Source of the DNA: Gigaspora rosea
Lineage: Eukaryota; Glomeromycota; Glomeromycetes; Diversisporales; Gigasporaceae
DNA length: 64,000 nt
Assembly (NCBI GenBank): GCA_003550325.1
Contig: QKWP01000004.1
Location: forward strand, 674,108-738,107
Reading direction: 5' to 3'
Of the stretch, positions 11,923-24,055 are shown piece by piece (positions within the stretch are counted from its first letter, which is position 1; every line of letters starts with the position of its first letter). The translations under genes were made by a program, and so were the position numbers. The notes under the pieces are model-generated. The model was not told where the DNA came from. It worked only from the letters and a program-made list of their open reading frames with translations, and did no database searches.

Positions 11923-12937
11923 CCAAACTGCCATAGAGAAGTGTGTAGTTAGTGTGTAGTTTCTTACAGACATAAAGAAAACTATACTTTCCTCTTGCAC
12001 ACCGCTTCACATCCAATAGAAAGAAGCCATATGATTGTTACTTTATCAGAATTAAAGAAGGCTTCTGGTACTGTAACACTACCTTTTTTGACCAAAAATT
12101 ATATGAAAAAACATAGAGTAGCAATTGTTAAATTTTTTAAAAAATTGAAAAATATACCAATAAAAATTGTTCAAATGATATCAAATTTTTTACTATAAGT
12201 GTATTTTGATGTCCTGAACAAGTTTATTTTTTTTATTTTTTATTTTTTTTTATTGTTAAGGTGAGATCATGCCTCTAAACTTTATTGGATGTATATTAAT
12301 CGTTACAATATATTGCTTACAATTATTATACTATCTACTAAGTGTCGAGACTTGGACTATTTTATTCATAACCTAAACCTACTAGAGCCTACCATATTTC
12401 TATTTATATGACTAGCCTGGTTTTGGATGTTCCTTTTTTCCAACCAACAGTTAGTGTTCATATGTCCATCACTTTACCTACATTTCCTAATATCATTACT
12501 TCCAATTTGGTGTATGTGATTCCAGATAGGTGCTTTCTGCTTCCAAATTGGTATACCTAGTTCCTTACTAGCGTACTTCTTGGGAGTTCATATCTCAAGC
12601 CATGCGGCTACCTCTACCATACTGTGTAAGTATCTCAAGCCTGTATGCTGCTGTAACTAGCTGATTTTCCTGCAACTTGGGACCCAAGATTTAACAGTTT
12701 GAATTTAGAAATGTGCAGACAACTGTACTTCCTGCTATGGTAGCGAGTATTCAGGCATGTTTCGCCAAAGCTTCCAGTCCCTGATATAGTTGGATAGCAT
12801 TACAAGGCTCGGCCAACCTGACTTTTGTACCACTACATGCACTTATACCAGCTATACCTGTTACTGGTAGTCCCAGATCCTTTTAACGTTCTAAGACTTC
12901 CATATAGGTGCACCCAGAGCTCCGTTGGTCTTTGACA
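11923..12937. other. Unrecognised, locally less AT-rich sequence
   Basis: About 12330-12937 is richer in C and G than its surroundings. It resembles degraded coding sequence, with short open stretches but no continuous frame. It appears to continue after the foldback element, at 14547. I recognise no domain. The 67-codon open stretch at 11995-12198 overlaps sequence resembling the repeat at 60484-60770 and is not called as a gene. Confidence 0.4.
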
Positions 12938-12945
12938 CGTACATG

Positions 12946-14538
12946 TTATGTGTCATTTCACAATTCATGTCAATTTTAAAATGACATATGTTAATTTAAA
13001 ATTGCAAATTAACATATGTCAAATAATAATTAATATTTTCACCCTGGCTCCGACCCATCTGACCTAGTTATGTACAATGTAATACAAACAGAGATCATAT
13101 GACTTTTGGGTTCTTGCACTTTGACCAATAGCTAGTTATACGAAATTTCAGTCATATGATCTGTACAACAATAATCAGCCAATCAAAATTTGATCCTGAA
13201 GTAGGTTCAAATTAAACTACAAAATAAGCTACCTACGATTGATAATAGTCGCTACATAGTACTGTAAAGTCCAAATTCTACTATGCAAATCGATTAAAAT
13301 CGATTAAGTCACCTTATTTGGAAGAACAAAATACACGTACAGTAAAATTTTTAACAAGATTGGTAAACTTTTATTATTTGACTTTTAACTTTTATGTTCG
13401 ATGAAAAAATTAAAATTTTTTTAAAAAAAATATATTCAACGAATGTAAAGTTAAAAGTCAAATAATAAAATATTCACTAATCTCACTAAAAATTTTACTG
13501 TATGTGTATTTTATTCTTTTAAATAAGGTTACTTAATAGATTTTAATAGATTTAAATAATAAAATTTGGACTTTACTATGTAGCAACTACTTGCGATCGC
13601 TAAAAAACCAAAGAGGTTTTTTAATGATCGCAAGTAGTTGCTACATAGTAAAGTCCAAATTTTACTATACAAATTGATTAAAATCGATTAAGTAACCTTA
13701 TTTGAAAGAACAAAATACACATATAATAAAATTTTTAGCAAGATTAGTGAACATTTTATTATTTGACTTTTAACTTTTTACATTTGACGAAAAAATAAAT
13801 TTTTGTTAAAAAAATATATTCTACGAACATAAAAAATTAACAATTTTGATCATAATTTTACTATATATGTATTTTGTTCTTCCAAATAAGGTTACTTAAT
13901 CAAAGTCCAAATTTTACTATACAAATTGATTAAAATCAATTAAGTAACCTTATTTGGAAGAACAAAATATATATATAGTAAAATTTTTAGTGAGATTGTT
14001 GAAAATTTTATTATTTGACTTTTAACTTTTACATTTGTTGAATATATTTTTTTAAAAAAAATTTTAATTTTTTCATTGACGTAAAAGTTAAAAGTCAAAT
14101 AATAAAATGTTTACCAATCTCGCTAAAAATTTTACTATATATGTATTTTGTTCTTCCAAATAAGGTTACTTAATCGATTTTAATTGATTTGTATAGTAGA
14201 ATTTGGACTTTACTATGTAGCAACTATTGTCAATCGTGGGTAGCTTATTTTGTAGTTTAATTTGAACCTACTTCAGGTTCAAATTTTGATTGGCCGATTA
14301 TTGTTGTATGGATCACGTGACTGGAATTTCGTATAACCTAGCCATTGGTTAAAGTGCAAGAACCCAAAAGTCATGTGATCTCTGTTTGTATTATGTTGTA
14401 CATGACTGGGTCAGAAGGGTCGAAGCCGGAGTGAAAATATTAATTATTATTTGACATATGTCAATTTGCAATTTTTTAATCATTTTAAATTGACATGTAT
14501 CATTTTAAAATTAATACGAATTGTAAAGTGACACATAA
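12946..14538. mobile_element. 1.6-kb foldback element with internal tandem palindromes
   Basis: Ends ttatgtgtcatttcacaattc and complement ttatgtgtcactttacaattc are inverted repeats. The outer ~300 bp on each side pair (gtaggttcaaattaaactac near 13200 and its complement near 14260). The inside contains three further ~270-310-bp palindromes built on taaagtccaaattttactat and accttatttggaagaacaaa. Flanking octamers cgtacatg (12938-12945) and tatacatg (14539-14546) match at 6 of 8 positions, suggesting an old 8-bp duplication. Non-coding. Confidence 0.7.
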
Positions 14539-14546
14539 TATACATG

Positions 14547-15034
14547 CCTCTATGCTTCTACTTTTTGTTGGTCAGTCAGTTCCATCTGCTCTTGCGAAGT
14601 TTACTAAACCCTAGTATTCAGTCAGTCACTCTTTGGATCCTTTTTCCTAGTCATTCCAGACTACTAATTCAGTTGGTCCGGAAGGATCAGTCTGCCAGGC
14701 TTTAGGTGCCTAAGGTCTTTCTTTTCTTGGTTCATGCTTTTATAACACATGTCCTTTTCTTCTGGTACAACTCTGGCAGCCAGGTTGGTAGGCTCTCTTT
14801 GCTATAGGGGCTCTTGCCCATCCAGATTTCCTGGTCAGTCACTACTAAAATTCTTTTCCCTGGTACTATCGAAAGGCCAACTACCTCTCCATTCAGGGCT
14901 TGTCAAATGTGTTTCAATTGTTTCGAACTTATACAACTATGCCAAAGCTCCCATTCAAGATAGTGGTACCAAGGTTACAAATAATATACCCAACTGATCA
15001 ATGAACAAATGTTACCGTAATACAGTACTATTTT
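14547..15034 (+). other. Degenerate coding-like sequence, possibly Gag-like remnant
   Basis: Continuation of the less AT-rich segment at 12330-12937. Around 14890-14945 the reading CQMCFNCFEL followed, after a frame change, by YAKAPIQD resembles a broken retroelement zinc knuckle (C-x2-C.., His and last Cys missing). The 82-codon open stretch at 14749-14997 crosses the same sequence in another frame. I cannot assign it to a family. Confidence 0.25.
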
Positions 15035-15125
15035 CCAATTTGTTTCTAGTGGAATTTGAACTTTAGACCTGCCGCTTGGGGGTGACAACTAGACAGCTTC
15101 TCTATGTCACTACACTCCTTCTTGA
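15035..15125 (-). mobile_element. tRNA-derived SINE-like head
   Basis: On the minus strand the sequence reads from ggagtgtagtgacatagag to agttcaaattccactagaa. The second word resembles a pol III B box (GGTTCRANNCC) and lies at tRNA-like distance from an A-box-like word. A comparable head with matching downstream ctagagaacaaaatta lies at 56040-56215. No intact cloverleaf is claimed. Confidence 0.4.
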
Positions 15126-15296
15126 ACAAGTTTACTAAATAGCACTTTTGAAATTTACTTAGTAAAATTTAGACTTTTACATATAGCAACTGCTAACAAA
15201 TTTTTTGATATTTTTGAAAAAAATCGGGAGTAACTTATTTTTGAAGTAGCTTATTTTTGAAGTAGCTTATTTTCAAAAATATATAGTAAGCTATCC

Positions 15297-17824
15297 CAGT
15301 GATGGCAAATGACAAGGTCATAAAAATTTTTATGAAAATGAATATAAATGATATGTCATTTTAAAATGACAATGTCATTTAATATAAAAAAATTTTATAC
15401 AAAACTATGGCAAAATGACAAGTCATACAAAATATTTTTATAAATAACATTAAAATGACAAATAAATGACAGTATTACTATTATCAAAAATATTACCAAA
15501 AAATAATTATTGATGATCATAAAATTCATCAAATTAGCTGAATTTGATACTATCTATATCGGAGTTATTCAATATTTCTAAATTGGACTTTCTGTATAAA
15601 TGCAAAATAACTCCCAAAAGTGTAATTTCGAATTATGATTGAATTAAGCTTAATCCTGGCCATTACTCAAGCCATGCCTCTAAACGTTATTTTTCATTTT
15701 TTACAGTTTAATTTCCATTCCTGGTTAGGGTGACTTAGTGTTCCAAATCGTTAGTTGAAAAACCTACTAGCTGGCAACTTTTTAACTAATCAATTTAAAA
15801 AAAGTTAAACACTAATCGATTTATTATTAACTGGTTTAATTACAATTAATTGCTAGTTATCAACTTGTTATCAACTAGTTATCAACTAACTATAATTATA
15901 TTATATTAATCAACTAAACGATATAACAGAAATCACAACCATGGATTGGTAACTAATAGTACTTCTCGGTTTGAGATGTATATAGTGCGCATTTTTGTTA
16001 TTTCAAATTTGTCAGTTTTTAGTGTGTTTTACACCAACAGGTTATCCTCCAAAGCATAAAGGCATTATTCTTCGTATATAATATGAATTGCTCCGGTACC
16101 AATCATAGAGTCAGTGCTTTACAGTTGTGATTTTTCAATTTTCACTTATTGAAAAATGATTTAGGCGATTCTTGATGTAATAGATTAATAATAATAAATG
16201 TAGTTCATATTTATTAATGATATAATAATTTAAGTAGTTCCTTTAGTGTCACATGCTTCATTTTTTTTCAATTATACTTAAATCGTATTTTTTGTTTTAT
16301 ATCTATATTTGAATCAACCTTTTTTTTTAAATCACTACTAGATATTAGATTTACCATTAAATCATAGATTAAATTTAACCATTTTTTTAATCAATTTTAC
16401 AGTATATAATCTATTATAGTAGAGCTTGGATCCATTATCTGTTTTCATATTCAATTTAACAAATATTCGACAGATTTTATTATTAACTTTAGTATACAAG
16501 TGATAACAAATCCAACTTCTATATTGTGGTTATAATGTTTTGCGAAATATAGGTGAACAATCTATGTCTTTTTTAAATTTTCATTATATAATAAGTGAGA
16601 TATAAAATAGTGAAAATATTAAAGGAGGAAGAGCGTATACGTTTAACCAATTTAACTTTAATAGTTACTAGGAGATAAGTTTCTGATTTACTCGAATAAA
16701 GGTCTTTTCAGCTCTATACTAGCTTACTTCCTTTATTTTCTTTAAGTAAAATCAGAGGGAACTCCTCTTCATCTGTCTCTCTTTTTATTGAAGTCAAATT
16801 CATTCGTTTATATACATTTGAATTAATATACGACACATTGATGTGTTATTTGACACGTTAACATACTGTTTAACTCTACTACTAAGTTTAACACGTTGAT
16901 GTGCTATTGAATCTGTGACCCTTAACATGCAAACATGCTAACACATTAACGTGTTATGAAGATTTTACAAAAAGGTGCTATTTACGTTAATCATCAAGTT
17001 TATACGGATTGACTAACATTTAATAAATTATACAAAAATAGATGTAAGTTTCAAATAAAGAAAAGAAGATATATATACAAATTTGGGGGTAAACTAATCT
17101 GGAAATTCGGATCTCTAATGTTAATAGTATCGAATGAAAATGATAGTCATATAAGTGTACATGAGAATCAAAATAGTCGAATCAAGTAACCATTCTAATA
17201 GCTCTTTATGATTTATGTTAAATAATTATTCTAACAGTTCATTATGATTAGCGTTAAATAATCATTCTAACAGCTCTTTATGATTAGTGTTAAATAATCA
17301 TTCTAATAGCTCATTATGGTTAGCATTTTAACAACTTTTGTGTTAAATAATCAATCTAATAGTTTTTTATGATTAATGTTAAATAATCATTCTAGCAGCT
17401 CTTTATAGTTAGCGATAAATAACTACTCTAAAAACTCCTTATGGTTATGTTAAATAATCATCCTAACGGCTCTTTATTGTTGCCATTCTAACAATCTCTT
17501 TTGGATAAGCATTTAGTATTTGGATTAGGATAGTTGAGATATGGTTCATGATTTGTGAAACATTTGATCAAATATTATAGTTGTTCATTAACAAACGGCG
17601 ATGTTTAATTGATAGATGTCACTATAATGCAGTAATGAGATTTTAAATATATATTTTCAAAATTCTTCGTATTAATGCAAATATCAATATGATTATGAAT
17701 AATTATTATATAAACTATAAATGACAAGTATAGACATAAAAAAATAAATGATTTTTTTATAACAAAAATAACTTGTTATATGACAAGGTATCATTTATTT
17801 TTAAATGACAATGTGCCATCACTG
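15297..17824 (-). mobile_element. Non-autonomous hAT element, copy 2 (inverted)
   Basis: Reverse-oriented copy of 1086-3613: starts cagtgatggcaaatgacaag and ends aatgtgccatcactg. A perfect 8-bp duplication agctatcc flanks it (15289-15296, 17825-17832). It lacks the 130-bp MITE found in copy 1. It has about 130 extra bases near 17490-17610, between the tandem repeat and the element end. The identical total length is therefore a coincidence. Its target site lies in the repeat related to 60484-60770. Confidence 0.85.
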
Positions 17825-17970
17825 AGCTATCCCACATTTTTTTGTATAACTTTTTGGCCAAAAAGAATAGTTTATTTTTGAAAATACAACAACAATTCTA
17901 AAGTTTTTTGTTAAAAGATATAGAAGTACTAGGAAAAGCATACTTTTGGTTAATATATTTGCATAACGGT

Positions 17971-18370
17971 TTTACTAAAGCACACTACTAGCGTTCAACG
18001 CCAGTGTCAGAAATTAGATCGGAACATCATCGGAAAGTAGATCAGAAAATCATGTGTCATAATTTGGTATAACATAACACGATCAGGAAAATTCAAAACA
18101 AACGTTTCTTTTGTCAAAAAAAACTTATTTCTCAAAAGTTTGCATAAGAAATCACTTTTTTAACTAAAAAAAGTTTTTTTTGAGCGATTTACTATATAAC
18201 AATCTAAACCCTAACCCTAACTGAGCACTCACCCTAACCCTAACCTAACTTAAACGAACTTGAAAGAATTTTGGTATTGATCACGTGGTGGTGAATTTTT
18301 AATGGCGATGCTGGGGTAGATATCTAATTTCTGATGCTAGTGTTGAACGCCAGTGGTGTGATTTAGTAAA
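17971..18370. mobile_element. MITE-like element carrying telomere-type repeats (TEL-1)
   Basis: Ends are inverted: left tttactaaagcacactactagcgttcaacg, and the right complement reads tttactaaatcacaccactggcgttcaaca. The interior holds two blocks of CCCTAA repeats at 18205-18220 and 18231-18249. No target duplication could be resolved. Related elements at 59475-59800 and perhaps 21350-21640 also pair TTTACTAAA..CAC ends with telomere-like words. Confidence 0.6.
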
Positions 18371-18748
18371 CCTGTTGCATAAAACCTACACTTCCTACAA
18401 GTTTGGTACTTTTGGTATTTCTTTTTAGATTTTGAAATTTTGCTAAAAAATAAGATATTAGTTTATTTTTTTCAAAAAATTAGCATTGTTTATTCCTTCT
18501 ATTTTAAAATTACATCTATTTAATTAAAATCGAGTTTCAGGTTCTGCAAAATAATAATGAATAATATATAAAATATTTTGAAAAAATATGAAATAAAATT
18601 TCTTTCTAGAACATTCTTTTAGATATAGCCTTTTCTATTATATATATATTAGATATAATATTTTGGCAGAGTTTTTTTTGTATAGTATTATGTAATTTTT
18701 ATTTTATAAACTAGGTTTTGCTATCTTTTTTTTTTGGTTTGTTTATAT

Positions 18749-19044
18749 AGAACCCTAGACATTTAGTACAAAGATCATATATTACATATTTCAACAAAAA
18801 CCCCTAAAATTTAAGAAGCAAAAAAACAGTTTTTGGCAATTATCTTAGCATTCAGTAGTCCAATTTGAATAAACTTTTTTTAAAATAAAGCTCTTAGTAA
18901 GGCATATCTAAAAAAAAAAGTTTATTCAATTCTAATTACTGGATCAGAAGTTATTTAAATAAATATAGTTTTGTTATTTTTAGCAAATTATATCAAAATT
19001 GACCAAAATCCATTATAACCTATATAAGAGATATCTGGAGTTCT
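18749..19044 (+). mobile_element. MITE family D, copy 2
   Basis: Aligns with 10061-10358 and 21801-22089 over its length. Ends agaaccctagacat and, reversed, agaactccagatat are diverged versions of AGGACCCCAGACAT. Confidence 0.7.
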
Positions 19045-19450
19045 GTTTATATTATTATTGTTTCATCTTTAGTATAGGTTTTTCTTTGTTTTTTTTATCT
19101 TGCATTTTTTTATTTTGGTTGTATTTGGTTTTTTTGTTTAGATTTTGTAATTTCTTTTTTTTTTATTTTTTCTTTTATGTTTTTTTATTTTATTCTTTTT
19201 TCATATAGTTGTATATAGTATTAATATTTATAACCCCACTATAGATGTAGATAAAAGAGATTTGAAGAGAAATTTTATATTCTTGGTAGTTCTAATAATA
19301 TTTAGTTTCTAGCTTTTAGAAGTCTAGTATGACAGGTTGTATTTGGATACTTATAAAAGTAGTCAGGTAATATTAGGCTTATAAATTAAGAACACACACT
19401 ATATAGTTTTACTTAGTTTTAGTGAGATTATCAAAAAATAAAAAAAAATA
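19045..19450 (+). mobile_element. Diverged retroelement 3' tail
   Basis: A T-rich tract (19080-19205) is followed by sequence with acaggttgta..ggatact..gtcaggtaatatta, ending in an A-rich tract near 19437-19450. Order and words match the 3' tails at 1-250 and 46850-47305. The hydrophobic 69-codon open stretch here is only a translation of the T-rich tract. Confidence 0.4.
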
Positions 19451-19800
19451 TATTTTATAGTATATTACTTTTGCAAAAAATCTTAATAATCTTAGTATTA
19501 AGTGATTAAATTTTAACAATTTTGGGCTTGTTAGAATTGGTTTATTAAAATAAACATTTTGGTAGTTGTTTTATTTAAAACAAAATAGCAGATAAAAGTT
19601 ATTTAAATTTAAAAAATATCAAATTACTAAGGGTCATAATATATTTTACTTAATGCTATATCTATTTATTATGAAACCATATCCTTCTTCTATCTAAGAC
19701 CAATTAAAAAGCTCTTTTGTTATACAAAAAAGTATATATATCTCATATTATATTATAATTATGTTTAAACAATTCTTGATTCTGATTGGCTATTATTATA

Positions 19801-20142
19801 TAGTCAGACCTCCATAAATACAACCTTGATAAATGCAGTACCTTCCTAAATGCACATTATTGTTTTGTTTATAAGAAATTATTAGTACTAAATGCACATT
19901 TTATATTCTAAAAATGCACGTTCTTCCAAATAATTTTTTATATCATGCTACCTTTCTAAATGCACGTAGACAATCACATTTTAGTATTTAAGATAGATTA
20001 TATAGTTTTTAGTAGAAGTTATACAAACTTGATGATCTAATTTTTAAAAATGCAATTTAATTGGCTCTCTCTAAATGCAATACCTCCCTAAATGCATATT
20101 GTAGATTTGTCTATACACATTGTATTTATAGAGGTTTGACTA
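19801..20142. mobile_element. TA-flanked MITE (Tigger/pogo-like ends), copy 2
   Basis: Left tagtcagacctccataaata and the right end complement tagtcaaacctctataaata are inverted. TA flanks it (19799-19800, 20143-20144). Internal words ctaaatgcacattat and ctccctaaatgca repeat the family theme seen at 748-923. Confidence 0.7.
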
Positions 20143-20513
20143 TAGTTCGTATAATCTAAAATTTTGGCTAACTCTTTTACCAAAAATACTAGCTAATTTC
20201 TATTATTGTCTTTAATATTTTAGTATATGGAATTCATCTAAAGCCAATATATTTTATATATAGGTGCCAATTTTTTAGCTGCAGTATAACCTAATTATCC
20301 AATAAAAATGCAGAAAAACTTAATACAATTTTAAAATTAATTAATAACATTTAAATTTTTGTTAATAAATTCAAATTTTGTTATGTTTTTTTATATATAA
20401 ATGCCAAAATTTTTGAATCATATAAATTTAAATTAATATAATGGCTTAAAAATAAAAGATATTTAAAAAATTTATTAATAATTTAATAATTTATACAATA
20501 AGCTATTAAATTA

Positions 20514-21049
20514 GGGGGCATCCATAAATAACGTTATGTACCCCTCATAGAAGCACTTGACCCCCCTCTACTATATAAAAAATTTATTCAAAATCCGTAT
20601 GTTTATATATATAATTTTACAAAAACTTGAATATATTTGTGATACAGTAATCCGATTTGGATGATTTAGGTACCATTCGATTCGTCTCAGTGAGACGAAT
20701 CCAATGATACCAAAATCATTTCATATGGACCACTGGATCAATAGTTATTCACAAAAAACTATTAATTTTATAGTCATTTTATAAGAAAACATAATAACCA
20801 ATAGTATTTGGCCAATAACTTTTGATCCAGTAGTCCAAATAAAATGAAATTGGCACCATTCGACTCCTCTCACCGAGACGAATCGAATGGTACCAAAATA
20901 ATTAAATTTGGACTACTGGATCATTTTTAGACGATTTTTTCTAAAAAAATTACATTATATTTTTTTGACCCCACTACTTAAGAGGAAAAACATTATATTT
21001 TGTCAGACCCCCTCCCCTCCTCTTGTATAATGTTATTTCTAGATGCCCC
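20514..21049. mobile_element. Harbinger-like MITE family GGGGGCATCCATAAATAACG, copy 2
   Basis: Same architecture as 8467-8996: gggggcatccataaataacg at the left, ggtaccattcg/cgaatggtacc hairpins inside, and right end ..gttatttctagatgcccc. TTA flanks both sides (20511-20513, 21050-21052). Confidence 0.75.
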
Positions 21050-21059
21050 TTATTAAAAA

Positions 21060-21800
21060 AATTTTTAAATATCTTTTGTTTTTAAAGTGTTATAACAATT
21101 TAAAAATTTTTATAATTAAAAGGTGATGGCTTTAGTGAATTCTATTATACAATTTCAAAAATTAAAGTATATAAAATCTTAATTATTTTAATATCTAGTA
21201 ATTAAAATTTAATGATTTTGATACATTGAATTTGTCTTAATAAAATGATTCAAATAGTACTAAAATCATTTATTTAGAATTATTAAATTATAAAATATAA
21301 TAAAATTTATTCAATTATTATAAAATGTACTTATGGTGTTTTATTATTATAGGTAAATTAGATTTGCAAATCCGTGTAACAAAAACAAAAAAATTTTTAC
21401 AAAGCAAAAAATAAATTTAATTACTTTAGGGTTAGAGTAAGGCCTAGGATTTTACTAGGATATTAGTATATACAAAATTTAGTAAGGAATTTTTTTTATT
21501 AGAGCTCCAAAGGTGGTTTCATAAGCAAAATTTTGAGATATAACAAATTTTTGTTATACCTAATCTTAAATTTGATTGGCTATTCTAATAGTTTTGTATA
21601 ACATGGTGTAAAACACCATAGGTGTGTTTTAGTAAAACTCAATTTATTTATTAAAATTTTTAAATTAATAATTATAATTTTTTATTAAGTATCACAACTA
21701 ATACTGAAGTTGACTGATGCTGAAGTTTTAGGTCTCAATTTGAAACTATAAGCCCTGCTAAAATCTACATATACTCTATATATAAAATCTACACTAAACC
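21060..21800. other. AT-rich region with possible telomere-motif element (TEL-3)
   Basis: Within 21350-21640 there is ttagggttagagtaagg (21425-21441) and a right end gtgtgttttagtaaaactc resembling the TEL element ends. A clear left end was not found. No coding sequence. Confidence 0.3.
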
Positions 21801-22089
21801 AGGACCCCAGACATATAGTACAGAGATTATACATTATGCATTTCAGCAAAAATCTCTAAAATTTAAAAAGCAGAAAAACAGTTTTTAGCAATTATCTCGG
21901 CATCCAGTAGTTCAATTTGAATAAATATTTTTTAAAATGAAGCTCCTAGTGAGGCGCATCTAACAAAAAAACTTATTCAATTCTGATTACTGGATCAGAA
22001 GTTATTTAAGTAAATATAGTTTTTGTCATTTTTAGCGAATTAGGTCAAAATTGGCCAAATTCAGTTATATGAGAGATGTCTGGGGTCCT
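21801..22089 (+). mobile_element. MITE family D, copy 3 (best preserved ends)
   Basis: Perfect 14-bp inverted ends aggaccccagacat and atgtctggggtcct. The interior aligns with the other three copies. No coding sequence. No target duplication longer than 2-3 bp is evident. Confidence 0.8.
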
Positions 22090-22102
22090 CCCAAAATCTA
22101 CC

Positions 22103-22514
22103 CAGGGATAATGATTTTATGCAATTCGCATAAAACTGCATACTCCACATAATATGATTGATAATGCAGAATATGACAGATTTGCTACATAATACTGCAT
22201 AAAGTATGTAGCTATTAAGTAATTTTCGCATAATTAGCTCTTTAAGTACAATTCTGAAAAGTTCCGAATAGAAAATCAATCAACGCAAATTACGAGCAAG
22301 GTCGAGAAAAGAAGAAATTTGAGGAAGTTCCGAAGTATTCCGAATGTGGGTCCGTACTAAAACTCTGCAAAACTTAGCATAATTGTGCATAAAATAAGAA
22401 TTTTGGATGCAGTATAGCACATAATTATAAAAATGTATGCGCATCAAGGCGCATAATTTACTTTAGTTGCATGCATAATTAATGGTTTGTTGCCGCATAA
22501 AATCATCGTCTCTG
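22103..22514. mobile_element. 412-bp hAT-type MITE abutting the nested hAT
   Basis: Ends cagggataatgattttatgc and, reversed, cagagacgatgattttatgc. 8-bp flanks aatctacc (22095-22102) and actctacc (22515-22522) differ at one position. The right duplication overlaps by 7 bases the target duplication of hAT-A, which starts at 22524, so hAT-A landed in the same target. Interior rich in gcataa/ttatgc words; no reading frame. Confidence 0.75.
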
Positions 22515-22899
22515 ACTCTACCCTAGAGATGTTACCCAGGTTAGAAATTTGGCTCGAGTCAATAAGATTCGGGTCAGGTATTAACCCGGGTCATGAATCG
22601 GGTCAACGAGTTACCCAATTAGATTACCTCATATGATAATCGATTATCACTGGCCAATTAGAACAATACGTACGTTTAACAAACTTGTGCTCAATGAGCA
22701 CAAGTTTGTTAAACGTCTTCTATGAGCACTGCTCGTTAAACAACTTTTTTTGCAATTTAAATTTCGTAAAGCAACTTTTTTTTTTCTGGGTAAGTTTAAG
22801 AAGCTAGTGATATAGCTTTTTTTTATTTATTAATAAAAAGGCCAATATTTTGTAATTTTATAGTTAAAATAAAGAATAAAATCTAGAAAGGCTGCTCCA

Positions 22900-23055
22900 A
22901 TGAATAATGACGGGAATTATAATGAAAGTAACGAAGCACATAACGATAAGAACGATGAAGGGTATTATGATGAGAATAATGAAGAATATTACAATGAGAA
23001 TAACGGAGGGTATTACGACGAAAATAATGAAGGGTATTATTATCATAACATAGAA
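22900..23055 (+). repeat. 24-bp in-frame repeat in the hAT-A N-terminus
   Basis: Three consecutive 24-bp units encode variants of GYYDENNE (about 22960-23040), preceded by looser NNDGNYNE-type units. They give an acidic, tyrosine- and asparagine-rich N-terminal tail. hAT-B independently has a YEG-repeat N-terminus. Confidence 0.75.
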
Positions 23056-23698
23056 TTAGAAAATGTAGATGTTGACTTGGAGTTGGTGGAATCAGAGCAT
23101 GTAAATGCCGGTTTGGAAATGGAAGAATCAGAGCACGTAGAGGTGGAATCTAATGATTATTTAGTTAGAACAGATAGTTCGAATTTTAGTGAAATTTCAC
23201 AGTTATCCACAATTTCACATAAAAAAAGAACCGAAAAATCAGAAGGTAGTTCTGTTAAACCTTTTTATGAGGTAGTATTAGTTAATAATATAGAATATTG
23301 GGCTTGCCGCTAGGGTTGGTAAAGTTCCTAGGTTCGGAACCTAGGAACCTAGTTTTGGAACCTGGTTTTTAAAAACCAGGTTCCAATTTTGGAACTTAGG
23401 TTTTTAGGTTCATAATAGGTTTTATATATAGCATATATATATATAATATTTATACATATTATATATAAGGATATTAAACAGTTCAGTTTAGTTGGTTTTC
23501 AAGTCAGTTAGAGTCAAGTTGTTTAAAGTCAACTCCAATTCGACTTCACTAATATCTCGTGAAAATTTAAATAGATACTAAACGTGAAGTTATACATATA
23601 TGCCACACATCGCATTGCATTAAACAACCTCGCATGATTAAGTTCGGACCGAACATTTAACATCCTTATATACTACTTAAATTTTTTTTTTTTTTTTG

Positions 23699-23895
23699 CA
23701 TCGCTCTTTTATTTTATATATGATATATCAGATATCTTTATTTAGTATAAAATAGCGATCATTCCTGCTTTCATATCGCTCTTTTATTTTATATGATATC
23801 AGATATCTTTATTTAGTATAAAATAGCGATCATTCCTGCTTTCATATCGCTCTTTTATATGATATCAGATATCTTTATTTAGTTAAAATAGCGAT
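23699..23895. repeat. Three tandem ~71-75-bp units in the hAT-B 5' region
   Basis: Units run from tcgctcttttattttatatg to aaaatagcgatcattcctgc, starting near 23701, 23776 and 23847; the last is shortened. Each unit is self-complementary at its ends (tcgct..tagcga) and holds gatatcagatatc, so each could fold. Confidence 0.8.
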
Positions 23896-24055
23896 AGCTA
23901 AACACAAAGAATTGAGTATGATTTATATGTACAGTACGTACAAACATACTGTTATTTGGGTTTTACATTATTGTTCGATACATATGTTCATGCAATAGAG
24001 AATACATAATAAGGTTAAGCTTATTTCTCTAAGGTGAGTGATGACGAAAAGATTA

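Noticed and set aside
11995-12198. 67-codon open stretch as a small gene
   Set aside because: The second half is repeat sequence similar to 60484-60770, and there is no supporting motif.
18205-18249. A chromosome end, from CCCTAA repeats
   Set aside because: The blocks are short, lie inside inverted-end elements and are followed by tens of kb of other sequence.
18999-19208. 69-codon hydrophobic open stretch
   Set aside because: It is a translation of a T-rich tract (mostly Phe, Leu, Tyr) in a retroelement tail and has no motif.
22864-23046. Minus-strand Ile-rich 60-codon frame
   Set aside because: Antisense shadow of the hAT-A N-terminal Tyr/Asn repeat.
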